Shown here piece by piece: positions 53,867 to 64,000 of a DNA stretch of 64,000 nucleotides (position 1 is the stretch's first letter; every line of letters starts with the position of its first letter). The DNA is from Daedaleopsis sinensis (lineage: Eukaryota; Basidiomycota; Agaricomycetes; Polyporales; Polyporaceae). The translations under genes and the position numbers were made by a program. The notes below the pieces were generated by a model that was given only the letters and a program-made list of their open reading frames with translations, was not told where the DNA came from and did no database searches. The stretch is taken from NCBI GenBank assembly GCA_033807695.1, contig CM066303.1:3348001-3412000 (forward strand), in the 5' to 3' direction.

Positions 53867-55092
53867 TCAAGGCTGTTTCAAGCGATCAAGACGATCTCGA
53901 CGCTGATATGGCTACCACGGCATTCACCACCACCCTGGACACTCGCAATATTACCGCCTCTATGCCCATTGTCACTACGCTGGAAGCCGGACCTGCCTCT
54001 CGTTACTTCTCGCAGATCAAGGCTGAACTGATGCGACACGAGCAGTGGCTAGATGTCTACAAACAAGTACCCTGCCATGCATTGTCAAGTGGACTCTTGG
54101 CCTTAGCAGCTACTATCGACAGCACGGAAGTGGGCGCTTGGGCAGATCAGCTCAAATGGTCTATAGAAGACTACCCAGAACGCAACACAGGGCCGTCCGA
54201 CATATGCATGGACCTTGTGAGCGCAGCTCAAGACCTTGTGACTCAAAATATTGTGGTCCCCGGCAATCTCGGGCGGTCCCTTGGACATATCATGTTTCAG
54301 GATCAAGGCTCCATACTGAGTGCGCAAGCTGGAAAGCGTGGTGAGCAGCAGCTATAATTTTGACACCACGAATGAGAGATAAGCTGACTCGGCGTGGGTT
54401 AGCCGTAGCGTTTGCACAATGGCGACTAACTCAACGTCAGGAGGACAATCAAACGTTCGGCTTTTGGGAACCTGTCCATCAGTATCGATGGGCGGTGGCC
54501 GCGTCGTTTCGCTATTCCCTAATTCATGCAGCAACCGACAAAGATTTTCTGTTGGTCTGGGCCCATCCGCGTTGTGGACTTGCCGAGGTTCTACGCTTAG
54601 CTTTTCCCGCTACAAGAGGCACCGCATGGATTTGGTCTGATATCATCTGTGATCTTCGAGACATGCTGGTGACCGGTCTGAACGCGGACAGTATGCTCCT
54701 TGACGAGCTCAGAGAGGCATTAAACATCAAGAAAGTGCCGGTGGGCCCTTACTACGACTCGGCCGATTATGAGTCCAGGGAGTGGCAAACAGAAGTTGAA
54801 AGCTGTCAGGTACGGGTCAAAGATTGGATCTCCCGAGTGACCCGGAATTTGAATCCGGTAGGAGTGTCATCCTAGTAATCTCGACGTGCGGAGCTGACAT
54901 GCAATTGACTCACAGCCGCTTCCGCAAGAGACTGTCCGCTCAGTCTCTGACTCGGATGCCGACGGAGCAGGGACCTCTCCAAACCCCGACTCGGAGCCCA
55001 TTGGCGCATCATGGCGACAGCGGCATACCCGCGTATCTTCTCCCAGTCGGGTTCGGCTCTCCGACGCCCTTCCTCCTCAGCTTGTCTTGTGA

Positions 55093-58000
55093 TACTGCGG
55101 CCCATAATCAGTCCCTTGATCAGCCCGCAGACGTCACATACTCGCCTAGCTCCCTCACTCGAATTCGCTTCAATGCTCTCCACCTACCTGCCTCTGAACG
55201 CGACGCCTCTATGTGCAATTCCTCGCTCATAATCATCGCGGCCCATCATCATCAAGCATGCACACTTGGTTGTGTATCGTCTTGCCTATACTTTATGCCA
55301 ACCGCCGACTCCCTGACGATGTTCCTATTCACGCTCCTCTCAAGGTTTCAGAATATCCTTGAATCGTCCTTTTCCTCAGTGTATACTCGCGCTCGTACCT
55401 AGCTCTCGGCGGTTCCAACAGCCGGACGACTTTCGACTTTCCTCATTCTCTGTCTTCAACAGACCGACGGCTACCCCGTGTCCCGAACCTGTTCCGTTCT
55501 CTCCGTACTCTCCGTACTGTCTCTTCCGTCCGACTCCCAACTTCGCACATCTCTTTTGGTCCCCTACACGTCTTTCTTCCCTGCTCAACACCCCTCTCGT
55601 GCATTCCCTTCACCAAGGTTCACTCGACGTTCTCGCGCGAGTCGCATCCCGGAACCCGACCTAGCCAAAATGTAAGCCGGTGACCAGTTCTACGCTCAAG
55701 CTCGTGAACTCACACCTCAGTGCGTCGCCTAGCTAGTCATCCACCTTGCACCGTGCACCGTGCACCGTGCACCTCGCACCTCGCACGGCAGCAGAGCTTC
55801 CGAGCTAGCTGGCCTGTCTACGACAGACACTACGACCGGTGCGTCGTTCGCCACAACTCCAGTAGTGAGTTCGCATTCCAATCCGCATCTAATTTAGAGA
55901 CTCACCGTACACGGCACCATGGTACCTCAGCAGGACAGGTTGTCGGGGCACGCTGCTGGCAAGCTCGCTGTCGCGACTCGTTCGCGGCGGCTCCGCCTGC
56001 CCCGTCCCGTCTCGAGTCCGTCGCAGCCTGCCCGTGCTCGACAGTACACGCTCCCCCACATACAAGAGCGGGGAGTTAACGGGGGTCTCAACATGGGCCC
56101 GGGTCATTAGCGTCGATGCCGCTGACGGGAGGTGTACACAGGGCTTGGGCGCTTCCACCGACATACAGTTTCACGAAAGTGGGCGAGCACACCGGCCTCG
56201 CGGTGCACCAGTCGCCTGCTCGCACTCTGGGAGCCCGGCGAGATGCACTTTCCGTCTGTGTCGAATGAGCAGCAGGGAACCCGCTCCTCGCACGTCCTCG
56301 TAGCCCTGAGGCCAATCCGAAACCGCAACGCACAGAGACCGTCCGGTCAGACGCCGGTGGTCATTGAGCACGCCCGGTTACGGACCTCCTCGACGAGAAG
56401 GGGAGGAAGAAGCCCTACTCCTCGCCGACGGTGATGGGTCCGATGGAGGCCGAGGCTGTAACTGGGGCAGGGCTCTTATGTTGGACGACACGATGCCAAT
56501 ATTCGAGTCCAGCGACGAGGAGCGGCGACGCCGGCGAGCGACACGTTCCATGGCATTGAGACGGAAATGACTCGTTGGGGTAATTGCGGGGTGTCGCATT
56601 GACAAGCGTTGGTACCAGTGAGCCTGTATATATTGCCGTAGAGCACAAGCCTGCGTAGTGGACACTGGGTTCTCAGCCGGAGCGCGCTGCGCGAGGGATC
56701 CCGGGCGAGTCGATGTCTGTGGCGAATTTCTACACCACCATTTTACGCGAGCGCACACGGTGACACCCAAGCTGGCAGATGCGGATGTTCATCGTTCGGG
56801 AGGGCGTCGCAGGGCCTGCGTGTCGCTCTACGTCGATAAATAGGCTGGTGGCTGAGGCTCGTGCCTATCGAGTTTAAGGGCGTGAGCTCATGTCTCCGGA
56901 CGCCGCTCGCCGCTCTCGCGTAGTCGCGGTCGGTCATACTTATGACACTCACCTTGAGAGTACTGTTCGCCGGATGTCGCACAGCACGAGTGAGAGTGAG
57001 CAGCGGATGGGTGCAGAGGCGGATGATCTAGAGGGAAGACGGAGGACGATGGAGGAAGACAGAGGACGGTGAAGAAAGACGGAGGCCGGTGGAAGAAGAA
57101 CGCTCAAGGTCGAACTCCGGGGCTTGATGTAGGGTACGTAGAGCTCGTGCGCATAGTCGTTTCCGGAGCCGTGTGAGGTGCCCCGGGAAGTTGCCCTCGT
57201 GGAGGCGACCTCTAAGTGCATGCATACGGTGCCCGATTCCAAATCCGAATGTGCCGCGTCGATGCATGCAGAGTCCGTTGCCGGGTCTTGGGCAGGTCTG
57301 CGAGCCTTCCCTTGGAATCGCCACCAGGCCACGCACGTCCTGCATGGCGGCGCATCCTGCACATCCCAGGACGAGATGTGCGGGATGTGCCCGCTAGAGC
57401 GAGGTCTGCGTTCATACCAGTACCTGTCAGCTTTGTCGCGGTCTGCCAGTGTCCAGACATGGATCGCGAGAAGGTGATGCGCATGGTACGTGTATGATAC
57501 ACGTTTTGAGAGAACGCGGAAGCGCCCGAGGGGTTTGACCGGTGTTCCCAGCGGCGTACAAGGTGGGTTTGCGCGCACCTGACGGGACGCTTTCAAAACG
57601 AGAGATGCGACCACGTACCTGCCGTTTGTCACAGTCGACTGGTGTCCAGAGGGATATCATACCAGGTTGTCCAGGATCCTGAATAGGCGTGTAGTACGTG
57701 TTTTGAGAGCACGCGAGAGCGCACGGAGAGGAGAGAGTTGACCCACGTTGAGGACACGCTGATGAGGCGGCTGTGTACGGCATACGAGCTTGGGGACGTC
57801 GGGGACGCGGTCAAGCGCACAGAGCGCATCTGACACGCGCACGGCGAGCCGGCGGACGAGTTCAGGCGCATCGAGCGCGTTGGACAGGCGGGCCTGGGGG
57901 CGTGCAAGACAGCGCAGCGCAGGTTCGTGCGCACAGGACGCGTCCCCTGTCTCCTACACGCCGGCGTGTTTTGTGCGTGTGCTATGTCAGAACTTGTGAG

Positions 58001-58229
58001 ATCGTCTTGATGTTCAGGAATGAATACGGTACCGGACTCTCAAACGCGTAATACGCGTCCAGAACGCGCTTTCTGAGTATGCAGAGAGTGGATTTGAAGT
58101 ACGGCGGGTGACCGGCGGAGCGCATCTGGACGGTGGGAGGCAGCGAGGACGGGGGGAGCGGGATGGGAATCCTCCACGGTATATACCTCGTGTAGCCGTG
58201 AATGTGAGAGAAAGTACTCACCAGTATGC
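55093..58229 (+). repeat. Downstream module and GC-rich array of segment copy B
   Basis: 55,093-55,900 matches the region after copy A (33,161-34,400). 56,340-57,960 is a single copy of the GC-rich array that is doubled in A. A heptamer run (GTGCACC-like, then CTCGCAC) lies at about 55,743-55,786. The ORFs are shadows. Confidence 0.5.
57349..57391. repeat. Hairpin repeat in segment copy B
   Basis: Stem GGCGCATCCTGCACAT with ATGTGCGGGATGTGCC. It sits in the B-copy counterpart of the GC-rich arrays. Confidence 0.6.
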
Positions 58230-61200
58230 CCTATATCCACAGTGCGCTCCATGTACGCTATACGCCCCGCGAACCGCCCTTTTGCTGCCGCTCCGAAAGC
58301 TACATTTGCGTCCTTTCTGCAAGGGCGCGGGCCGGGAAGGGGCAGGTACAAGGAGACGCACAGAGAGCGTTGCAGAGGATCATGGGCTCGGACAGACTCG
58401 GAGGGAGTGTGCAGGAGAGGATGCATGCGGCGGCGGCGGCGGACACGGCTGCAGGAGGAGCACGAGCGAGAGCGCCCGAGTGCGCGTCATCGACTCTGCT
58501 GCAAGCGCCGAACAGGACCAGGGCGCCTGAGGCTGCAGACTGCTCTGCCTCCGAGCTCCCTCCGTCCGTGTTCGTCTCTCTCCTTGGTCCTCCTCAGACT
58601 GCTGCTGTCTACTGCTCCGTTTCTGATGACGCTTGTCCTCACTTGTCTCTGACTGCTCTTACCCTCGGTCTCCCCTCGCAACTGCGCAACTGCCTTGCGC
58701 ACTCGACTCCCGAGTCCACGCGTAGGCAAGGCTCTTGTGACTATCCCCATGCGCATTGCGCCCTCGACTCCCTGGAGACTACTGGAGTACAAATGACGGC
58801 TGTTTGTGCATGTGCACTAGGTAAGCAACATGTCTGCCGCTTTTAGGTCCTCCCAACACACTGTGTGCCCTGTCGACTCCAGGTTCCCGTTGCCGTTGAG
58901 CAGCGCCCGCGGCTTCCGCCCTCTCCTCCTCCTCCGGCCATCGCGTTAGCCCTGCGAACTGCAAGACTCATATGCTCGTCTCTAGACGCATAGGCTCCAC
59001 ATGATTCTTACCATCACCGATCTCGCGCATGGCCCGACTCGGAGATACTCACCGGTCTGCACATATACAAGGCCACCCGTGACCCGACGTCGTCGGTCGA
59101 ACATCCCGCCGTGGTCTTGCTGGTCCATCGACACAGAGAGCGCGAGTGGGTGGATGCGCCATGTGACGCGAGGACGGTGAGCACCCTTCCTCACAGTACA
59201 GGTCCTGCACGGTGCCCCAGCCAGTATGCTGATCCTTTCCCCTCTGCTCTCGATTTACAAGGGCTCACAACACGCAACCTCACCCTCGCCATTCGCCAGT
59301 CACTTACGTACTCTTCTCGCTCCCACCCTCCGTTATGAATCTTGCCTGGCCATCACCAGACGACGACGATGCCCCACCGTGTCTTTTGCACTCTACACTC
59401 GCAGCTTCCCTCCGGAGAGAACTGTTGACGTCCTGTCCCTCATACGCCACGCACAAGCTTCAACCCCTTCAGACCCGGCGCCCGAATGGCACTGCCCGCT
59501 TCGCTGGAGGAGTTGACGTTGGGCACGCCTGCGCGACGTCTGCAAGGCACGGGCGAAAGGATCGACTCCTGACGATCTACATAAAGTCCTCTATCACCGT
59601 CGGAAGCCATTCGATGTACTGGTCTCAGCGCAGAAGCTGACGACTGCGGTGAGTCTCGCTACTGCGATCATTGACCTTACGATGAACTGACAAGGGCATA
59701 CTCCGTCACACAGTCGCAGGCCTTCGCGGTGAACCGCCGGATGCGACTCCAGGCCACTGCGCACGCGCAACGGTCTAGCGGAGCCGCTAGAGAGTGCCAC
59801 GTCGTGAACGTGAACCCTCTATGCGAATTCTCAAGGCGCAGTGGCCTTGCTCGTCTGATCCTATTGTGCGTGCGACAACGCCGATCGCGAGCATCTGCGG
59901 TCGGTCTGTTCACACCTGCATCTCTATTGGGGCAGATGGTCCTCGCGTCTACTTGGGAGCCTGCAGACGACTCTCGCCTGTGGCGTTGACAGATGCTAGT
60001 GCTCCTCCGTGTCCGCAGCTCTACAGAGAAGCGCGGAACGCACCCGACTCTATGCTCACGCCTCGCTCTGTCGTATAACATATCCCGCGCGTAACTCGCA
60101 TCGCATTCTGAAGGAGCCCCGATAAAGACAGCTTTCAAGTCTCACCACTTGTCTAGGCCTGGAGTGCATGATCAGCGCTGTGCGTACAGCGGTCGTACAG
60201 GGCTTTGACCTGTCACTCAGGTGCGTGAGTCTCCGCGTATCACTTGATAGCTGCTCACGCGTCATAAACAACACAGGCGGCATGCCGCACTCTCGAAAGC
60301 GACCCCAATTGAGGCCTAGTCCGTTCTCTGCTCCGAGCGTCCAACTGACTCAAAGAGCACACACGCAGTAACCTCATCGAGCGCATACTGGCACGTCTCA
60401 GCTCGAACTATTGCCCGGAATGCTGCCCACATTGCGCACATCCGAGTTTCGAGTCCCCGCCGCACATTCACATTCTCTATCCTGACGCCTTCGGATGTAC
60501 TCGTATCCCGCACGACACTATGCGGCGCTTCACGGGCATCGCAACCTTCGTCATCCAAGCTGCGGCATCCCTGCATCTCCGCCAGCCCCAGAGCCAGTCC
60601 GACGAGTTGAAGCACCCCTTCGGTTACGGCCGTCCGTCTTGTTCTACTAGTACAGGGTACAACAAGTCCGCCGAGCGTGAGTGTGGCTGATTGTATCAAA
60701 ATGTGTAGCAGAAACTCATGCAGAGTCACAAAGCCAGTAGTCCAGCGCATAAGGCACGTACCGGACCAATGGGACTATGGCGCACACAAGTACTCCACAC
60801 TTCGCCCGCCGTTGTTTGGCCTCCCCTCCTGCCTCTGTTCCGCGACTCTCAGCTCCTGGTCTCCGCTCTGCGCATTGCAGCAAGAACTCGCTCTCCCGGC
60901 TTAGTAGTAGGGTTATAACGCCTATGTATTTGATGGTTTCGATACCCTCTCCTCTCTCCTCATCCATCCGCTTTCGCCCTTGAACGGTGACCGCTATGGA
61001 TACTAATGGAGTCGACTCGTATCTGGTCATGGGGGTGCACTAGGTGAGTGCTCCGTCACACCGCTCGTAGGCTACCATGTACTCCGTCCCGTCAGTATAT
61101 GCGTTCCTTTAAGTTCACCCCATCCCGCTCATCTTTCCCTTTTTTTCAACACGAATGAACGATCAGCTTCGTGCACCCCGCATTCGCCCTCGATCGCTCG

Positions 61201-62466
61201 TCCTCACGACCCGAACAAGTCCTCGCCGAACACTGACCCTTCTCTCGCACGGTGTGCGTAGAAAGCATATCCTGCGTTCCCGCCGCTCATGATACTAACA
61301 TCATCGCTTAGACACACGACGCCTTCGTAGCGCATCGGCTCGTATGTATATCTTGTCATCGAAGATCCGACATTTGTGGACACAGCTGATTTCAGCTAGG
61401 AGCCGTGACTTTCTCCGCTCCGATGTCTGTACGTCCTGAGCGATGTTCGCGACATTGTCACACACAAGCTGTGTCATGTTGGTAAATCTAACAACTACTT
61501 CGCGCAATACTCAAAGTTTGACACGTGGCATACATACAGCGGACGTGCCTCGTTTGGCTTCGACTTGACGAGGTCTAGCTAGTCGCCCGTGGACATCAGA
61601 CATGTACGTGCTGTTTCTCGCAGACATATCGTCAGATCGTTGGAAATCGAACGGATGTCCTCTGTCCAGGTCCTCAACGTTTCTTGAACATTCGTCGAGG
61701 TCGGACAGTTATTCACGGTGAGTATCCGAGCACTAACAATCATATTAAATGCAGGTGCTGTCCGCAAAGCACACTCCACTTTACACGAGCATGTATATTA
61801 CGCTCCGCTCGCTGGATCCTTTCGTGGGCGACGGGGAGTGCAAACATGCAGTGAGTAGTCCGCCGCCGCGAGTGGTATGATCAGAGTACGGCCGTGACAA
61901 ATTGAAAAGCTCAAATGGCTGTTTCTGTATTGCTTTGGGCTATGTGCGCACCGCCTAACTGCGAAAACTAGCTGAGCGTTCGTCACAGGGCTCTAGATCA
62001 CTTGCCCGATGCTGCTAGGAACTTGTCCTATGGGACTAACGCAAACTCCGAAGCACGCACTGACTACCTTCGAGTGCACTGACCGACGGAGTGGTTGGGC
62101 CGAACACGCGGCACAGTGCACCACTGAAGGCAATCCACCGGCGGGTCGAAGATGGCCAGGCTGGCAGGTTCAAACGTAGCCGATAGCGACGGATGCACCT
62201 TCAAGTTGCTGGATCCTTAAGAGTGCTGTCATGAGCGATACTTACAGACGACATCGAGTGTCCTGCGTCTGGCTCTAATAATAGACATCTGTTATAAGGT
62301 TTGACAGCTCTGAGTGTGACATGTCTTCTGCGGTCCTCGTGGTGGCTCAGAGCATGCAGGAGCCTGCTTGGTGCGCACACCTGGCCTACGCACTCTTCCC
62401 CCTGCCTCTACCATCCCCAGCAGGCCCCCGCTCACCATCGTACATTCTCTGCTCACGCCCTTCCGT
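58230..62466 (+). repeat. Upstream module of segment copy C
   Basis: The most diverged copy of the upstream module. Matches to B: 58,405-58,520 and 61,435-62,080. Matches to A: 60,635-60,740 and 61,350-61,410 (with 30,090-30,150). No intact gene; the predicted frames are short and differ between copies. Confidence 0.45.
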
Positions 62467-64000
62467 ATGTCGAACGAAGAGCCTGTACCACCGCAATCCG
62501 TAACAGCAGCACTCTCCGCTGGATCTCCAGAGCAGAACCATGAATCGGGACCTACTATTCGTGACCCCGCACATAGTTCGGAAGGCAGCGGTGCTACATC
62601 TGTACGTCGCAGTCCCGTAGTCTCTAAGGTTATCTTGGCTGAGTGTGAGTGATATGGATAGGATGCAGAGTCTACCGTATCAGAGCCACTACCGCCCTTC
62701 CTACAAGACGACGACGAGATACCGAGCGTGCAGGTATGAGTTGCCATATCATCATCGGTGTCTTGTGATATACTGATTCCAGAACAGGAACGATGGAAGG
62801 AGCGGCAGAAGACCTTATTCACCGAAGAGGAGAAGACTAAATCGAGAGAGGAAATCGGGGGAATAGTCAAGCAGTACAGCGATGACATGGTGCAGCGTTG
62901 GAAGGAGGAGATGGACACACTACTCGTATATGTGCGTGATTACGTACCTCCATGACATTGTAACCATGCGAGCTTCTCGTAAATACTAGGCCGGCCTGTT
63001 CTCCGCTATCCTGACAGCGTTCAACGTTCAATCATACTTACTGCTCACTCCGCCGCCTCCAGATCCCGTCCTTGCTACTCTCCAACAGATCTCGCTGCAG
63101 CTCAACAGCTTCGCAATAAATCCTCCTCTCGTGAACTCGACGCAGCCTGCGAACACCTTGACAGCCGCTCCCGCACCACCTCCTGAACGCTGGGCCGTGG
63201 TCCTGAACGTGCTGTGGTTTTCGAGTCTGATCTTCAGCCTGTCCGCCGCGTCAGTTGCCATCATGGTCAAGCAATGGCTGGCCGAGTACAGCACCGGCAT
63301 CTCAAAATCATCCGCTCATATTGCACGAATTCGGCAGCATCGGTTGAACAGCCTTAGGAGGTGGAGAGTTGCTGAGATCACCGGTGTTCTTCCTGTTCTC
63401 CTGCAAATCGCCTTGTCCCTGTTCTTCTCCGGGATGCTCGTGCTATTATGGCATCTCAATCGTACTGTCGCCCTTGTTGCGACGATCCTGATTGGAGCTC
63501 TATTCGCTTTCACGCTCGTCACGACTGTCCTACCGACCTTCAGTCGTGACTGCTGTTACATCACGCCACCCGCTAGTGGGTTGACGTTCGTGGTCTCTTC
63601 TCTCGCTTGTACGTTCCTCCGGCTGTCCAAGAAGGTCTATTACGCGATACCGGAAGGTCACTGGGCAGATCATGCGGCCTGGAAGGTGTACAAATATATG
63701 AAGACCTCTAGCGCATTGTTGACCATACGCGGAAAGGAGCTCAACGCCGTTTCGAAAGACCAAGAGAAACTCAACGCTGATATGGCTACAACGGCATTCA
63801 CCACCACCCTAGATCCTCGCAATATCACCGCCTCTATGCCCATTGTCACAATGCTGTACAAACACGCCTCTCGTTACTTCTCGCAGATCAAGGCTGAAAT
63901 GACACGACACCAGCTTGCATGGAATTATGCCTTCGACCAAGTACCCTGCCATGTATTATCTAGCGGACTCTTGGTGAACGCTGCTACCGTAAGGGACTAC
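62467..64000 (+). CDS. DUF6535-domain membrane protein, copy C (runs off the window)
   Basis: Exons 62467-62601, 62662-62733, 62788-62931 and 62990 onward; the last is open to the window edge. The same order as copy A is seen: polar N-terminus, KQYSDDMVQRWKEEMDTLLVY, AGLFSAILTAFNVQSYLLL, LWFSSLIFSLSAASVAIM with KQWL, then two more hydrophobic segments, then DQEKLNADMATTAFTTTLD. The 13 nt lost from copy B are present. The intron before 62990 holds in-frame stops (TAA, TAG), so splicing there is required, unlike copy A where that intron is open. No lesion is visible up to the edge. Confidence 0.8.

Larger units (their letters stand above)
42511..55092 (+). pseudogene. DUF6535 gene, copy B, broken by a 13-nt deletion and a gypsy insertion
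   Basis: The same exon plan as copy A can be followed: ATG at 42511, introns in the same places, KQYSDDMVKRWKEEMDTLLVY, then AGLFSAILTAFNV. Just after this, near 43,058-43,070, 13 nt present in copies A and C are missing, shifting the frame inside the first hydrophobic segment. The frame resumes at PPPPDPVLATLQQ. At KELK (43,762) a gypsy element interrupts the gene. The reading continues at 53,867 (exon to 54340, then 54403-54857, then 54916-55092 ending LSDALPPQLVL). Apart from these two lesions the coding sequence is well kept, so inactivation is recent. A truncated N-terminal product could still be made. Confidence 0.85.

Overview
This window is from a filamentous basidiomycete, almost certainly an Agaricomycete (a polypore-like fungus is my guess, held weakly). 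Genes are broken by many short introns, mostly 33-75 nt, with GT..AG ends. The dominant protein families are KDZ (Kyakuja-Dileera-Zisupton) transposases with CxC2-type cysteine clusters, a Ty3/gypsy chromovirus, and DUF6535 membrane proteins. I saw no rRNA or tRNA genes and no CRISPR, and almost nothing that looks like ordinary housekeeping sequence. Multi-exon models below were built by eye from splice signals and reading-frame continuity; exon coordinates are given in the evidence.

Region 1 (1-8,800): the last exon of an uncharacterised gene, an apparently intact but divergent KDZ-type gene (KDZ1, 11 exons), decayed sequence, a small acidic ORF, and an uncharacterised minus-strand gene.

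Region 2 (8,801-25,458): a KDZ transposase gene (KDZ2) whose fifth intron carries a complete second KDZ element of 10,825 bp (10,578-21,402). The inner element has long terminal inverted repeats built from a 168-bp unit and many TTGTA motifs. It is flanked by a 7-bp direct repeat and carries three genes: a 10-exon KDZ transposase (KDZ3), a small protein with a caulimovirus-viroplasmin/RNase H1 N-terminal domain, and a large accessory protein with a proline-rich linker. Removing the inner element and one repeat copy leaves a 56-nt intron and an unbroken 1,100-codon KDZ2 frame. Downstream of KDZ2 lies a 5'-truncated relative of the inner element's accessory gene, so transposase and accessory gene appear to be a recurrent pair.

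Region 3 (about 27,480-64,000): three diverged tandem copies (A, B, C) of a segment. Each copy has a decayed upstream module and a DUF6535 gene; A and B also show a downstream module with GC-rich repeats that can fold into hairpins. Copy A has an intact 734-residue gene. Copy B is broken by a 13-nt deletion and by a 10,104-bp Ty3/gypsy element (43,763-53,866) with 182-bp LTRs, a TCAAG target duplication and two mismatches between the LTRs. Copy C is open and runs off the right edge. The gypsy element has gag-protease and RT-RNase H-integrase-chromodomain frames in the same frame separated by one TGA-CTA stop, plus a third 664-codon ORF of unknown function behind the integrase.

Overall this is repeat-dense accessory sequence recording nested transposition. 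The best candidates for new biology are the cargo genes of the inner KDZ element and the third ORF of the gypsy element.
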